Shown here: piece by piece, positions 16,542-27,576 of the stretch
Position numbering within the stretch: the first letter of the stretch is position 1
Layout of the letters: the number at the start of each line of letters is the position of its first letter
Source of the DNA: Acidovorax sp. Leaf78
GTDB lineage: Bacteria; Pseudomonadota; Gammaproteobacteria; Burkholderiales; Burkholderiaceae_C
Direction: 5' to 3'
NCBI RefSeq assembly: GCF_001422735.1
Contig: NZ_LMLZ01000001.1
Coordinates: forward strand, 307,233 to 371,232
Length of the DNA stretch: 64,000 nucleotides
Translations under genes and position numbers: made by a program
Notes under the pieces: model-generated
What the model saw: only the letters and a program-made list of their open reading frames with translations
What the model was told of the DNA's origin: nothing
Database searches by the model: none

Positions 16542-18079
16542 TGCGCATCGAACCCTCCGCGCCATCTTCAAGGACCGCGCAGCCCGCACCGCCTGCGCCG
16601 GCCAGGGCCCATGGCGCCGCCGCGTGGGCCCTGGCGCTGGCCCAGTGGCCCATGGCCACGCGCATTGCGCTGCTGGCGCTGGTGCCCATGCTGCTGCTGG
16701 TGGGAGCCGGGGGGCTGTGGCTGCGCGTGCAGATGCACCAGAGCCTGCTGGCCAGCTTCGAACAGGTGCTGCGCGACAAGGCGCAGCGCGTGGGCGCACG
16801 GCTGCACCTGGGTCCCCAGGGCGGCTTGCGGGAGTCCACCGGCGGCGCCGATGAGTTCAGCGCCATCTACGCCGGCTGGTACTGGCGCGCCCAGGCGGGC
16901 AGCGATGTGCTGCGGTCGCGTTCGCTGTGGGACATGGACAGCCTGCCGGCCGAGCCTGCGCCCACCACCGGCTCTGCCACGCTGCACCGGGCCACGGGGC
17001 CTTTGCAAGAACCCCTGCTGTCGCTGACCCAGCCGGTCGGCCTGGGCCAGCCCCCGGTGCAGGTCACGCTGACGGTCTACGGCCCGGCCGCGCAGTTGCA
17101 CAGCAGCATGCGGCAGATCGACCGCACGCTGGTGGTGGCCGGGCTGGTGCTGATGCTGCTCACCGGCGGCTTGGCGTGGCTGCAGGTGCGGGTGGGGCTG
17201 GCCCCGCTGCGCCGGCTGGAGGCCATGCTGGCCGCCTTGCGCGCGCCGCAGGGCGCGGGGCCCGATGTGGCGCGGCACCTGGCCGCCCCCACGGGGCGCG
17301 ACCTGCAGCCCCTGCAAAACGAGCTGGCAGGCCTGCTGGCGCACAACGCGCACGTGGTGGCCCGCGCGCGGGCCCATGCGGTGGACCTGAACCATGCGCT
17401 CAAGAAGCCCCTGGCCTTGCTGAGCGCGCAGGCCAGTGCGCAGCCGCAGGTGCCCAGCAGCGAGGTGCGGCATCAGGTCGAGGCCATGGCCCAGCTGGTG
17501 GACCGCTACCAGGCCCGCACCCTGAGCGACGCACTGCACGCCCACCCCGGAAGCACCGGCCAGGCCGTGGACGTGCGCGACTGCGTGGCCCAGCTGCTGC
17601 GCATGATGGAGCGCCTGCACGCCGCACAGGACTTGGAGTGGGTGCTGGCAGACGCCACGCACGGCCCGCTGCACTGGCGCGGAGAACGCGCCGACCTGGA
17701 AGAGGTGCTGGGCAACGTGCTGGACAACGCGGGCAAGTGGGCTGCGTCGCGGGTGCGGCTGACGGTGTCGGTATCGGCATTGATGGCGGCCTCTGCGCCC
17801 TTGTCGGCGCAGGGCGGAGCCGCGCAAACCTGCCTGTGCCTGGACATCGAGGACGATGGCCCGGGCATGACACCGGAGCAACTGCAGGCCGCGGGCGAGC
17901 GCGGTGTGCGCTTTGACGAGTCCGTGCAGGGCAGCGGGCTCGGCCTGGCGATTGCCAGCCAGATCGTGCAGGCCTATGGCGGTCAGTTGCAACTGCGCAA
18001 GAGCGAGGCGCTCAAGGGCCTGGGCGTGCGGCTGGAGATGCAGGGGCTGGTGACTGTGGCGCGCGGCAAGCCGGGATAG
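16541..18079 (+). CDS. Sensor histidine kinase (PhoQ-like H-box)
   Basis: A 512-residue membrane kinase. TM1 is IALLALVPMLLLVGAGGLWL and TM2 is LVVAGLVLMLLTGGLAWLQV, enclosing a periplasmic sensor domain of about 120 residues. Phospho-acceptor His285 lies in DLNHALKKPLALLSAQ, an H-box of the PhoQ type (Lys-x-Pro) rather than HELRTP. The ATP-binding domain shows NVLDNAGKWA, DDGPGM and GSGLGLAIA. It is cotranscribed with the triple-PepSY protein and response regulator through one-base overlaps. The unusual ~35-residue Ala/Pro-rich cytoplasmic N-terminus precedes TM1. The ligand is unknown. Confidence 0.93.
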   Translation: MRIEPSAPSSRTAQPAPPAPARAHGAAAWALALAQWPMATRIALLALVPMLLLVGAGGLWLRVQMHQSLLASFEQVLRDKAQRVGARLHLGPQGGLRESTGGADEFSAIYAGWYWRAQAGSDVLRSRSLWDMDSLPAEPAPTTGSATLHRATGPLQEPLLSLTQPVGLGQPPVQVTLTVYGPAAQLHSSMRQIDRTLVVAGLVLMLLTGGLAWLQVRVGLAPLRRLEAMLAALRAPQGAGPDVARHLAAPTGRDLQPLQNELAGLLAHNAHVVARARAHAVDLNHALKKPLALLSAQASAQPQVPSSEVRHQVEAMAQLVDRYQARTLSDALHAHPGSTGQAVDVRDCVAQLLRMMERLHAAQDLEWVLADATHGPLHWRGERADLEEVLGNVLDNAGKWAASRVRLTVSVSALMAASAPLSAQGGAAQTCLCLDIEDDGPGMTPEQLQAAGERGVRFDESVQGSGLGLAIASQIVQAYGGQLQLRKSEALKGLGVRLEMQGLVTVARGKPG

Positions 18080-18132
18080 GGCGGTGACGGTGCAGCCACA
18101 CGCCAGTTGCACGGCGCCCGGCGCACCACCCC

Positions 18133-19104
18133 TTACCGCCTGCGTGAATGTACGGGTTGCAGCAGCACCACCAGCGCGCCTGCGCCCCCGTCGATCGGCC
18201 GGGCCTGCACAAAGGCCAGGACCTCGCTTTTTTGCACCAGCCAGCGCTGCACGCGGCTCTTGAGCACCGGGCTCTTGCCCGGCGAGCCCAGGCCCTTGCC
18301 GTGCACCACGCGCACGCAGCGCAGGCCCGTCTTGTGGGCGTGGCGGATGAAATCGCCCAGGGCCTCCCGCGCTTCGTCCACGCGCAGGCCGTGCAGGTCC
18401 AGCTGGCGCTGAATGCTCCAGTGCCCGGAGCGCAGACGCTGCGTCACTTCCACACCCACGCCGGGGCGCCGAAAGCTCAGCTGGTCGTCGGTGTCGAGCA
18501 GGGTGCTCACGTCGAAGTCGTCGCTGATGGATTCGAGTAGTACGCGTTCCTCGTCCAGCCAGTGCTGCACCGGCAGCGGCGGCGGCTGATGGCGGCGCAG
18601 GCGCGCCAGGTTGGGGTTGCGCAACGGTGTCACCGCGCCCACGCTGCGGCTGAAGAGGTGGCGCTCGGCCTCCAGCCGCGCAGCCGCCTCGCGCCGGGCT
18701 TTGTCTTCGGCTTCAGCGCGTTCCTGCGCCTCGCGCAGGCGGCGGGCCACGCTGGCCAGGTCCTGCAGCTGCGTGATGCGCTCGCTGGCCCTGCGCGGCG
18801 CCGGTGGTGCGCGGCGGCGGGGTGCCGCAGGGTGGGGCGATTCGCTGGTGGTGCTGGTGCCGGGTGGTCGCGGCGGCTGCAGCGGGCGCTGGGCTGCCTT
18901 GGCTGCGGCCCGTTGGTTGGCCAGGGTGGCACGCCGGGTTGCGCGAGGAAGGGGCGTGGCGGCTGATGAAGGCCCTGCAGTGGGACCGCTGTCGTCCGAT
19001 GGCTGGGGCGCACCGCCCGCCGCCCGCCCGGCACGCGCCAACGCGGCCTGCAGTGCCGTGAAGGGCACAGCTGCAGGTGCAGGTGGCGGAGCGCCAGCTT
19101 TCAC
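18133..19104 (-). CDS. Smr-domain protein (Smr/MutS2 family)
   Basis: A 323-residue protein. GTG 19104 is the start and overlaps the radC stop by four bases (GTGA). The N-terminal half is low-complexity Ala/Pro/Arg-rich, then a charged coiled-coil ([20 protein letters not shown]). A linker carries [19 protein letters not shown], and the Smr domain follows: [37 protein letters not shown] and [15 protein letters not shown]. The HGKGLGS motif is the conserved Smr glycine loop. Smr domains have nicking or RNA-cleaving activity. Stand-alone versions in proteobacteria are poorly understood. Coupling to radC hints at DNA transactions but proves nothing. Confidence 0.9.
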   Translation of the reverse strand: MKAGAPPPAPAAVPFTALQAALARAGRAAGGAPQPSDDSGPTAGPSSAATPLPRATRRATLANQRAAAKAAQRPLQPPRPPGTSTTSESPHPAAPRRRAPPAPRRASERITQLQDLASVARRLREAQERAEAEDKARREAAARLEAERHLFSRSVGAVTPLRNPNLARLRRHQPPPLPVQHWLDEERVLLESISDDFDVSTLLDTDDQLSFRRPGVGVEVTQRLRSGHWSIQRQLDLHGLRVDEAREALGDFIRHAHKTGLRCVRVVHGKGLGSPGKSPVLKSRVQRWLVQKSEVLAFVQARPIDGGAGALVVLLQPVHSRRR

Positions 19105-19814
19105 AACAGCCCTTTCTCCGCCATCGACAGGGCCTGTCCGGGCGCCACGATGACGTGGTCGAGCACCCGCACATCCACCAGCGCCAGTGTGGTCTTGAGG
19201 GTCAGGGTCAGCGCCTCGTCGGCGCGGCTGGGCTGCACGCTGCCGCTGGGGTGGTTGTGGGCCAGCACCACGGCGGCGGCGTGGTGGTGCAGGGCGCGCA
19301 GCACCACCTCGCGCGGGTAGACGCTGGCCTGGGTGAGCGTGCCGCGAAACAGCTCTTCCATGGCCACCAGCCGGTTCTGCGCATCGAGGAACAGCACCGC
19401 AAACACCTCATGGCCCTTGGCGGCCAGGTGCAGTTGCAGGTACTGCTTGACGGCATCGGGCGAGTCGAAGACCTCGCGCTCGCGCAGTTGCTGGGCCAGG
19501 GCCCGGCGGGCGAGCTCCAGCACGGCCACCAGTTCGGCACGCTTGGCGGGGCCCAGGCCCTTGATGCGTTCGAGGTCGGCGGGGCTGGTGTGCAGCAGGC
19601 CGGCAATCCCGCCGAAGCCCCCGGCGACATTGCCGGTTTTGGGGTCGATGGAGGGAGGGTCCAGCAGCTCCTGCGCCATCTGCAGCACGCCTTTGCCCAC
19701 GATGCCGGTACGCAGCAGGATGGCCAGCAGTTCGGCATCGGCCAGTGCCGTCGGGCCACGGGCCAGCAGCTTTTCGCGGGGCTGCGCGTCGGGAGGGAGG
19801 TCTTTGAGGGGCAT
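19101..19814 (-). CDS. radC: RadC-family JAB/MPN protein
   Basis: A 237-residue protein. It has an N-terminal HhH-like region ([39 protein letters not shown]). A JAB/MPN+ metalloprotein domain follows with [20 protein letters not shown] and the zinc motif [14 protein letters not shown]. The family name dates from a repair phenotype since reassigned, and the true role is unclear. Overlap with the smr gene by GTGA suggests they are translated together. It is divergent from the slpA-ispH operon, whose -10-like element sits in the 89-base gap. Confidence 0.95.
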   Translation of the reverse strand: MPLKDLPPDAQPREKLLARGPTALADAELLAILLRTGIVGKGVLQMAQELLDPPSIDPKTGNVAGGFGGIAGLLHTSPADLERIKGLGPAKRAELVAVLELARRALAQQLREREVFDSPDAVKQYLQLHLAAKGHEVFAVLFLDAQNRLVAMEELFRGTLTQASVYPREVVLRALHHHAAAVVLAHNHPSGSVQPSRADEALTLTLKTTLALVDVRVLDHVIVAPGQALSMAEKGLL

Positions 19815-19873
19815 GGCGCAGGGTTTTCGACACCCGTCAGGAATCCACGGGCGTAGGGCTTTGCCCGGTTTTC

Positions 19874-19879
19874 TACAAT
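19874..19879 (+). promoter_or_regulatory. Candidate -10 element of the slpA-ispH operon
   Basis: TACAAT lies 25 bases before ATG 19904 in an otherwise GC-rich gap. No good -35 sits at the right distance, so this is a weak call. Confidence 0.3.
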
Positions 19880-19903
19880 ACGGGCCAGTTTATCGGGACT
19901 TTC

Positions 19904-20368
19904 ATGACCTCTATCGATGCTTCCCTTCCCACCGTGCAGCCCGGCTCCTTCCTCACGCTGCACTACCGCCTGGCCGGCCCGGCGGGGGATGTGATCAACA
20001 CGTTTGCCGACAAACCCGCCACGCTGTCCCTGGGCGCGGGCGAGTTGTCCCCTGCCATGGAGCAGCGCCTGCTGGGCCTGCCCGAGGGCAGCCGCGCCAC
20101 GTTCGATCTGCCCGCCGGCGAGGCCTTTGGCGAGCGCAACACCGAGATGCAGCAGTGGGTGGCCAAGAAGCTGCTCAACCAGCTGGGCGACCCCGACGAA
20201 CGCTACAGCGTGGGCGACGTGGTGCAGTTCCCTACGCCCGACGGGCAAAGCAGCTACGCGGGCGCGGTGCTGCAGGTGCGGGAGGACGGCGCGGTGCTGT
20301 TCGACTTCAACCACCCGCTGGCCGGGCAGCCCGTCACGTTCGAAGTGCAAGTGATCGGGATCCTGTGA
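19904..20368 (+). CDS. FKBP-type peptidyl-prolyl isomerase, SlpA/FkpB type
   Basis: A 154-residue protein. FKBP blocks are [38 protein letters not shown] and the [16 protein letters not shown] segment. The insert-in-flap domain follows ([25 protein letters not shown]). The C-terminal part has [18 protein letters not shown], the family hallmark. It catalyses proline isomerisation and chaperones folding in the cytoplasm. Its stop overlaps the ispH start (TGATG), an arrangement conserved across many proteobacteria (fkpB-ispH). Confidence 0.95.
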   Translation: MTSIDASLPTVQPGSFLTLHYRLAGPAGDVINTFADKPATLSLGAGELSPAMEQRLLGLPEGSRATFDLPAGEAFGERNTEMQQWVAKKLLNQLGDPDERYSVGDVVQFPTPDGQSSYAGAVLQVREDGAVLFDFNHPLAGQPVTFEVQVIGIL

Positions 20369-21363
20369 TGTCCGCCCCGCAAGAAATCCTGCTCGCCGAG
20401 CCGCGCGGCTTTTGCGCCGGCGTGGACCGCGCCATCGAGATCGTGGAGCGTGCGCTGCAGAAGTTCGGCGCGCCCATCTACGTGCGCCACGAAATCGTGC
20501 ACAACACGTATGTGGTCAACGACCTCAAGGCCAAGGGCGCGATCTTCATCGAAGAACTGTCCGACGTGCCGCCCGGCTCCACGCTGGTGTTCAGCGCCCA
20601 CGGCGTGAGCCGTGCGGTGCAGCTCGAAGCCGAGGCGCGTGGCTTTTCCATCTTCGACGCCACCTGCCCGCTGGTGACCAAGGTGCACGTCGAAGTCGCC
20701 AAGCTCGCCAAGGAGGGCTACGAGTTCATCATGATCGGCCACAAGGGCCACCCCGAGGTGGAGGGCACCATGGGCCAGCTCGACCACGGCATCCACTTGG
20801 TGGAAGACGTGGAGGATGTGGCCCACGTGCAGCCGCTGCAGACGGCCAAGCTCGCGGTGGTGACGCAGACGACCCTGTCGGTGGACGACGCGGCCGAGAT
20901 CACCGCCGCCGTGCGCGCGCGCTTTCCGCAGGTGCGCGAGCCCAAGCAGCAGGACATCTGCTACGCCACCCAGAACCGGCAGGACGCCGTCAAGATCTTG
21001 TCGCCGCAGGTGGACCTGGTCATCGTGGTGGGCAGCCCCACCAGCTCCAACAGCAACCGCCTGCGCGAGCTGGCCGACCGGCTGGGCACGCGCGCCTACA
21101 TGGTCGACAGCGCCGACGAGCTGCGCACCGAGTGGTTCGAGGGCGTGACGCGCGTCGGGCTGACCGCCGGCGCATCGGCGCCCGAGATTCTGGTGCGCGA
21201 CGTGATCGACCGCGTCAAGGCGCTGGGCGCGGTGTCGGTGCGCACCATGGATGGCATCGAGGAGACGATCAAGTTCCCATTGCCCAAGGGCCTGCGCATC
21301 GATGCAGCCACGGGTCTGGAGATCAGCCAGCGCACGCCGGAGACGGGGCCTGCGGGGCATTGA
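20368..21363 (+). CDS. ispH: 4-hydroxy-3-methylbut-2-enyl diphosphate reductase
   Basis: A 331-residue [4Fe-4S] enzyme of the methylerythritol phosphate pathway, making IPP and DMAPP. The three cluster cysteines are in [23 protein letters not shown] and [11 protein letters not shown]. Substrate-binding residues are in [42 protein letters not shown] and [11 protein letters not shown]. The length is normal for the betaproteobacterial enzyme. It is coupled to the upstream slpA-type gene by a one-base overlap and ended by the terminator at 21397. Confidence 0.98.
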   Translation: MSAPQEILLAEPRGFCAGVDRAIEIVERALQKFGAPIYVRHEIVHNTYVVNDLKAKGAIFIEELSDVPPGSTLVFSAHGVSRAVQLEAEARGFSIFDATCPLVTKVHVEVAKLAKEGYEFIMIGHKGHPEVEGTMGQLDHGIHLVEDVEDVAHVQPLQTAKLAVVTQTTLSVDDAAEITAAVRARFPQVREPKQQDICYATQNRQDAVKILSPQVDLVIVVGSPTSSNSNRLRELADRLGTRAYMVDSADELRTEWFEGVTRVGLTAGASAPEILVRDVIDRVKALGAVSVRTMDGIEETIKFPLPKGLRIDAATGLEISQRTPETGPAGH

Positions 21364-21396
21364 GTGACCGCTTGCAGTGCCATGTGAACCAAGACG

Positions 21397-21419
21397 AGGG
21401 CCGGGAAGGCCCTTTTCTT
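21397..21419 (+). terminator. Rho-independent terminator after ispH
   Basis: Stem AGGGCC (21397-21402) with GGCCCT (21408-21413), loop GGGAA, then TTTCTTT. Confidence 0.75.
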
Positions 21420-21423
21420 TGGG

Positions 21424-21490
21424 TGCTACTTATTTGATAGCTGCTTGCGCTTATTCAGCAAGCGGTAGAGGCATTTTTAGTCTGAATTCT
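21424..21490 (+). repeat. Dispersed palindromic repeat family 1, copy C
   Basis: TGCTACTTATTTGATAGCTG, then CTTGCGCTT, AAGCGGTAGAGGCATTTTT and CTGAATTCTG. This is one of the best-preserved copies, in the convergent gap between ispH and the CBS gene. Confidence 0.88.
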
Positions 21491-21565
21491 GGGCTGCTTT
21501 GCCTTGGCGGGGGCACGGCAGGCGTGCTTCACCGGCGCAAGGGCAGGATTGTCGCCACGGCAGAG

Positions 21566-21634
21566 TGCTACAAATTAGATAGCTCCCAGCGCTTTGCCAT
21601 CAAGCGGTAGCGGCCATTTTTGCTTGATTTTCAG
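21566..21634 (+). repeat. Dispersed palindromic repeat family 1, copy D
   Basis: TGCTACAAATTAGATAGCTC, then CAGCGCTTTG, CAAGCGGTAGCGGCCATTTT. This is a second copy in the same ispH-CBS gap, in the same orientation as copy C and 75 bases from it, just before the CBS stop codon at 21648. Confidence 0.85.
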
Positions 21635-21647
21635 CCTCTTTTAGGCA

Positions 21648-22343
21648 TCACAGCGCCACGGCCGGTCCGCTCCACAGGTCCAGCGGCGGGTCGGCCGCCA
21701 CCGCGCGCAGGATGTCGGTGCGCGAGATGAAGCCCGACAGCACGCCCGCCTCGTCCGTCACCGGCAGGCCGGGCAGGCCGGTGTCCAGCAGCACGGCCGC
21801 CACGCGGCGCAGTTCCGTGTCGGCGGCCACCGTGGGAACCGGGCTGACCATCACGTCCGACACGGGGCGGCGGGCCAGGTCGATGGCCTGCTTCACGGCG
21901 CCCGGTTCGGGCAACAGGTCGAGTGGCGCCATGTCGGCGCGCACCAGCAGGCCGATCACGCGGCCCAGCGCATCCACCACCGGGGCCTGGGCCACCTTGT
22001 GCTCGGCCAGGGTCTGCCAGGCGTCGTTGACACGCTGGTCAGGCTGCACGCTCAGGGCGCCGGTGGTCATCACGTCGCTCACCTTGCTCAGCGGCTGGCG
22101 CGCCTGCTGCGGGCCTTGTTCGGTCTGGGCATAGGCGCTGACCGCATCCTGCAGGCGCAGGTTCTGGGGCGGCGTGGGCGTGGGGTGCAGGGGGGCAGGG
22201 GGGACAAAAGGCTCGGTGGGCACGTCCATCTCGCGCGTGCGCAGGGCCTGGGGCCGCTGCACGCGCCGCACTGCCGAGATCTGCGCCAGATTTTCCGGGC
22301 CACCCCGGTACATCTGGCCTGACGGGCCGAATACAAAGAACAT
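21648..22343 (-). CDS. CBS-domain pair protein
   Basis: A 231-residue protein starting at 22343 (MFFVFGPSGQMYRGG) behind a strong AGGAGG site. A 75-residue N-terminal region ends in a Pro-rich linker (FVPPAPLHPTPTPPQ). Two CBS motifs follow: VSDVMTTGALSVQPDQRVNDAW with VVDALGRVIGLLVRADM, and VSDVMVSPVPTVAADTELRR with VTDEAGVLSGFISRTDILR. CBS pairs bind adenine nucleotides and regulate partner proteins. Here there is no attached enzyme domain, so it may act as an energy or nucleotide sensor. Its target is unknown. Confidence 0.9.
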   Translation of the reverse strand: MFFVFGPSGQMYRGGPENLAQISAVRRVQRPQALRTREMDVPTEPFVPPAPLHPTPTPPQNLRLQDAVSAYAQTEQGPQQARQPLSKVSDVMTTGALSVQPDQRVNDAWQTLAEHKVAQAPVVDALGRVIGLLVRADMAPLDLLPEPGAVKQAIDLARRPVSDVMVSPVPTVAADTELRRVAAVLLDTGLPGLPVTDEAGVLSGFISRTDILRAVAADPPLDLWSGPAVAL

Positions 22344-22550
22344 GCTGCCTCCTGGTGGCACCGCCCGAGACCCAGCAAGGTCCCGGCGACGGTGCTGGCC
22401 ATGTTATCGGCACTTGCCATGGCCCACCGCAGGGCCGGGGTGTATCGGTGTGTAGCGCCGCGGGCTGTCTGCACGCTGCCGGGGTGCTGCGGAGGGCGCT
22501 GTAGAGCCCCTACACTGCCTGCCTTGCCTTTTGTCCCTGGGAGCCCCCGC

Positions 22551-23495
22551 ATGATCGATCGCGCCGCCATTGCCGACGCCCGCCGCCACATCCAAGACCG
22601 CCAGCCCGGCTTTCTGCGCACCACGCCGCTGATGCGCGTGCCCGGCCGGTCCCTCGGGGTGGACTGTGCGGAAGTCTGGCTCAAGCTGGAGCACCTGCAG
22701 GTGGGCGGCAGCTTCAAGGCGCGCGGCATGCTGTACCGGTTGCTAGCCAACCCGGTGCCCGACAGCGGCGTGATCATCGCGTCCGGCGGCAACGCCGGCA
22801 TCGCCGTAGCGGCCGCCGCCCAGGCGCTGGGCGTGCGCTGCGAGGTCTTCGTGCCCGAGGTCTCGCCCGAGGCCAAGCGCGCCCGCCTGCGATCGCTGGG
22901 GGCCGAGGTGGTCGTCACCGGCGCGGCCTATTCACAGGCCTTCGAGGCCTGTGTGGAGCGCCAGAAGACCACCGGCGCGCTGCAGGCCCACGCCTATGAC
23001 CAGCCCGAGGTCGTGGCCGGCGCCGGCACCCTGGCCGCAGAGATCGAAGAGCAGGGCGGCCGCCTGCCCGACACCGTGCTGGTCAGCGTGGGCGGCGGCG
23101 GCCTCATCGGCGGCGTGGCCGCCTGGGTAGAAAGCCGCGCCCACGTCGTGGCCCTGGAGCCCGAGCGCGCCCCCACGCTGCATGCGGCTCGCGCCGCTGG
23201 CGAGCCGGTGGACGTGGACGTCAGCGGTGTGGCCGCGGATTCGCTGGGCGCACGCCGCATCGGCACCATCGGCTGGGCCGTCAGCCAGCGCCATGTGCAC
23301 GACGCCCTGCTGCTGCCCGACGACGCCATCCGCGCTGCGCAACTGTGGCTGTGGAGGGAATTCAAGCTTGCCGTGGAGCCGGCCGCCGCACTGGGCCTGG
23401 CCGCGCTGCAGACCGGCGCGTACAAGCCCCAGCCGCAAGAGACCGTGGCCCTGATTCTTTGCGGCGCCAACTTCGATCCTGTAGGCCTCGGCTAA
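22551..23495 (+). CDS. PLP-dependent threonine/serine dehydratase family enzyme
   Basis: A 314-residue fold-type II PLP enzyme. The PLP lysine is in LQVGGSFKARGMLYRL and the substrate loop is IIASGGNAGIAVAAA. The phosphate-cradling glycine loop is VSVGGGGLIGGVAAW, and a C-terminal CGANFDP motif contacts the pyridine ring. It lacks the regulatory ACT domain of biosynthetic IlvA, so a catabolic threonine/serine dehydratase or racemase-like role is likely. Exact substrate is uncertain. It stands alone in the forward direction between the CBS gene and serS. Confidence 0.9.
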   Translation: MIDRAAIADARRHIQDRQPGFLRTTPLMRVPGRSLGVDCAEVWLKLEHLQVGGSFKARGMLYRLLANPVPDSGVIIASGGNAGIAVAAAAQALGVRCEVFVPEVSPEAKRARLRSLGAEVVVTGAAYSQAFEACVERQKTTGALQAHAYDQPEVVAGAGTLAAEIEEQGGRLPDTVLVSVGGGGLIGGVAAWVESRAHVVALEPERAPTLHAARAAGEPVDVDVSGVAADSLGARRIGTIGWAVSQRHVHDALLLPDDAIRAAQLWLWREFKLAVEPAAALGLAALQTGAYKPQPQETVALILCGANFDPVGLG

Positions 23496-23520
23496 GTCCG
23501 AAAGCAGCGCATGCATCTGG

Positions 23521-23613
23521 CACTGCCTGCGCGAGCGCACCCGTGGATCTGGCTGTGCCAGGCCACCGGGTGCGTCCCCCTACGGGGGAAGGCGCGAAGC
23601 GACTCAGGGGGAT
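23521..23613 (-). repeat. Dispersed repeat family 2, copy b
   Basis: Reverse orientation: GCACCCGTGGATCTGGCT, GCCAGGCCACCGGGTGCGTC, a CCCCCTACGGGGG hairpin, then GCGCGAAGCGACTCAGGGGG. It fills the gap between the dehydratase and serS genes. Confidence 0.85.
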
Positions 23614-23633
23614 TGGATTGCGGGGGGAACTAA

Positions 23634-24993
<1,360 letters not shown>

Positions 24994-25142
24994 GCCTTCG
25001 CGGCGGCGCCCCGGTCCCCGCGTCTGCTGGTGGCCGCAGCACAGGGCGCGGCGCCGACGGGCACCTAGGTCAAGCACTGCCTGCGCTGCAACGCTGGCGC
25101 AGCAGCGTCAGCAGCCAGCCTTCACCAGTCAGCACGCATCCG

Positions 25143-25592
25143 TTACTTGGTCACCGCAAAGGTGCCCTTCATCAGCCCGATGTGGCCGGGGAACGAGCAA
25201 AAGAAGTTGTAGGCCTCGCCCACCTTGAGCTTGGTGGCGTCAAAGCTGACGGTGTCGCTCTCGCCGCCGCCGATCAGCTTGGTGGCAGCCAGCACGCGGG
25301 TGTCACCAGGCTTGAGGTAGTTTTTGTCCGCGCCTGCAGGAATGCCGTCGGTGGCAACGGCCTGCATGTCGGCGGCTTTGGCCAACACCCAGTTGTGCCC
25401 CATCGAGGCCTTGGGCAGCTTGCCCGTGTGCACCAGCTTCACGGTGACCTTCTTGCAGCTGGCCGGCACGCTCAGGCTGTCCTTGTTGAACTTCATGGCA
25501 TCCGTGCTTTCGATCTCGAGATCGCAGGGGCCTGCCATGGCAGAGCCTGCGGCGAACAAAGAGGCGGCAACGACGATGTGGGCGAATCGCAT
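25143..25592 (-). CDS. Azurin (periplasmic blue copper protein)
   Basis: A 149-residue precursor starting at 25592 (MRFAHIVVAASLF) with signal peptide ending GSAMA; the mature protein is about 129 residues, as in known azurins. Copper ligands are all present: His in MGHNWVLAK, and Cys, His and Met in FFCSFPGHIGLMKG. The disulfide cysteines are in GPCDLEI and VPASCKK. It shuttles electrons in the periplasm, for example to nitrite reductase or cytochrome oxidase. AAGGA lies 11 bases before the start. It points away from the divergent tRNA-Ser gene. Confidence 0.96.
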   Translation of the reverse strand: MRFAHIVVAASLFAAGSAMAGPCDLEIESTDAMKFNKDSLSVPASCKKVTVKLVHTGKLPKASMGHNWVLAKAADMQAVATDGIPAGADKNYLKPGDTRVLAATKLIGGGESDTVSFDATKLKVGEAYNFFCSFPGHIGLMKGTFAVTK

Positions 25593-25825
25593 GGTGAAAG
25601 TGTCCTTGGAGAGTTTCGAGGAGAGGGTGGCGAGCGAGCCGGAGACCCTTGGCGCCCAGAGGCTGCTGGCTGTACAGGATCGTGCCACCGGGCGCCGGGC
25701 GGCCCTATGACCTGCATCAAGATGTGGGTGGATGTACCGCATCGGGATGCGAGGCGTGGCGCCGTGAACGATGCGACCGGTTGGCAGGAACCGTGGCCGC
25801 TGGCTGAACCCTTCAAAACTACTGC

Positions 25826-25831
25826 TATAAT
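25826..25831 (+). promoter_or_regulatory. -10 element of the tRNA-Ser promoter
   Basis: A perfect TATAAT ends 19 bases before the tRNA 5' end. The -35 is poor (CTGAAC at 25804-25809, 16-base spacing). Confidence 0.6.
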
Positions 25832-25849
25832 CGCAGGCTTCGACACACA

Positions 25850-25939
<90 letters not shown>

Positions 25940-25943
25940 AATG

Positions 25944-25977
25944 AAAGCCTAAGTGATTGATTCACTTAGGCTTTTTT
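25944..25977 (+). terminator. Rho-independent terminator after tRNA-Ser
   Basis: Perfect 13-bp stem AAAGCCTAAGTGA with TCACTTAGGCTTT, loop TTGAT, ending in a run of T. Confidence 0.93.
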
Positions 25978-26081
25978 CTTTGCTCGCTGACTTTCGTCAG
26001 TGAGTGCCTTCAGGCCAGGCCCAGCGCCAAACGGCCCAGCTCTCTCATCGCCCCACCACGTGAGGCATCCGTCAGGACTCC

Positions 26082-26582
26082 ATGACTTTTTCGACCATCC
26101 GTTTCACTTGCTGCGCTGCGGTGATGGCTGTGTGTTGGCTGCCATTCGCTTCGGTGCACGCCCAGGACAAGAACGCCGCGGCCTGTGGTGCCGCCATGCT
26201 GGGCGATTTCAAAATCGTGGAAAAGCGCACCGCACGGGGCAGCAGCAAGTCTGATGATGGCGATCGCATCAAGATCTCGCGCGACGGCAAGAGCTATGCC
26301 TTCTCATTCGTCGGGCCGGACGGCAAGGCCTTCCCGGATGACACCGGCAAGCCCAACGTGGAGACACTGGCGCCCATCGATCCCGAGGCCCTGTGGAAGA
26401 TGTTGACGGGCAACGACAAAGAGGCGATTGACGAGGCCAAGAAAAGTGGCTCCGTCGTGTGCGGGTTGAAAGGCAAGGACGGCTACTTCATGCGGATGAG
26501 CGACAAGACACAAACCAGTTTCACCGCAACCTTGGGCTCGGGCTTCGGCTCTGTGGTGCTGACGTTGGAGAAAGATCAGTAA
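26082..26582 (+). CDS. Small secreted protein of unknown function
   Basis: A 166-residue protein with signal peptide FTCCAAVMAVCWLPFASVHA. The mature region (about 138 residues) is hydrophilic, with two cysteines (AAACGAAML and SVVCGLKG), a DGDRIKISRDGKSYAFSFVG beta-like stretch and an acidic helix. It ends in a beta-like segment (GFGSVVLTLEKDQ). I do not recognise a family. The single pair of cysteines could form a disulfide. It appears monocistronic, and the 247 bases that follow up to the terC gene contain nothing I recognise. Confidence 0.75.
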   Translation: MTFSTIRFTCCAAVMAVCWLPFASVHAQDKNAAACGAAMLGDFKIVEKRTARGSSKSDDGDRIKISRDGKSYAFSFVGPDGKAFPDDTGKPNVETLAPIDPEALWKMLTGNDKEAIDEAKKSGSVVCGLKGKDGYFMRMSDKTQTSFTATLGSGFGSVVLTLEKDQ

Positions 26583-26829
26583 GGACAAGGCGCGACCAGG
26601 CAGCCCGTGCAGGCCTGGGCATTGACGACGGACGTGTTGGCGTCCAAGGGTGGGTGGACGAAGCGCGTGCCGTGCAACCACCCCCATCGCGATGCCTGGC
26701 GCCTGGGCTCTGGGTGCCAAGCCCCAGAGCATTACCAGGGGCTGCACTTGCCAACGGTTGCCCTTTGCGCCGCGTGCTGGTGAATGGGCTGCCCACCGCG
26801 GCAGCACAGCGCGGCGTCAACGAAGAGAT

Positions 26830-27576
26830 TTATTTTGCAGAATCGCGCCGCTTGGCGCGGCGGGAAAACATGTTGAGCAATTCGACCAGCGCAGAGAACG
26901 CCATGGCCGCGTAGATGTACCCCTTGGGGATCGCTGCGCCGAAGCCCTCTGCAATCAGCGTGGTGCCGATCAGCAGCAGGAAGCCCAATGCAAGCATCAC
27001 GATGGTGGGGTTTGCCTGGATGAAGTTGGCCAGCGGGGTGGCGGCGAAAAGCATGACACTCACGGTCACCAAGATGGCAATCACCATGATCGGAATGTGC
27101 TCGGTCATGCCCACCGCGGTGATGATGCTGTCGATGGAGAAGACCAGGTCGAGCAGCAGAATCTGTCCGATGGCTGCGGTGGTCGTCAGCCCGGCGCCCT
27201 GCTGGGGCGTGAAGACATCGGGACCGGGATCAGGATCCACGCTGTGGTGGATTTCTTTGGTGGCCTTCCAGACCAGAAACAGCCCACCGGCAATGAGGAT
27301 GATGTCGCGCCAGGAGAATCCTTTTCCAAACACGGTGAACACCGTGGCGGTCAACCCGACGATGAAGGCGATGGTGCCCAGCAACGCAAGCCGCATCACC
27401 AGCGCTGCCCCGATGCCGATGTTGCGCGCCCGGGCACGGTCTTTCTCCGGCAGCTTGTTGGTAAGGATCGAAATGAAGATCAGGTTGTCAATGCCGAGCA
27501 CCACCTCCATCGCTATCAGGGTCAGCAACGCGATCCACGCAGCGGGGTCCGACACGAGTGTTTGCAGGTAGTTCAT
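26830..27576 (-). CDS. TerC-family integral membrane protein
   Basis: A 248-residue protein starting at 27576 ([14 protein letters not shown]). An upstream in-frame start lacks support. It has seven or eight hydrophobic segments. The TerC hallmark acidic motifs lie in transmembrane regions: [16 protein letters not shown] near residue 25 and [16 protein letters not shown] near residue 150. Members transport manganese or calcium, or help metalate exported proteins. It ends in the basic cytoplasmic tail [11 protein letters not shown]. It is not part of a ter resistance cluster, so a role in Mn homeostasis is more likely than tellurite resistance. Confidence 0.93.
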   Translation of the reverse strand: MNYLQTLVSDPAAWIALLTLIAMEVVLGIDNLIFISILTNKLPEKDRARARNIGIGAALVMRLALLGTIAFIVGLTATVFTVFGKGFSWRDIILIAGGLFLVWKATKEIHHSVDPDPGPDVFTPQQGAGLTTTAAIGQILLLDLVFSIDSIITAVGMTEHIPIMVIAILVTVSVMLFAATPLANFIQANPTIVMLALGFLLLIGTTLIAEGFGAAIPKGYIYAAMAFSALVELLNMFSRRAKRRDSAK

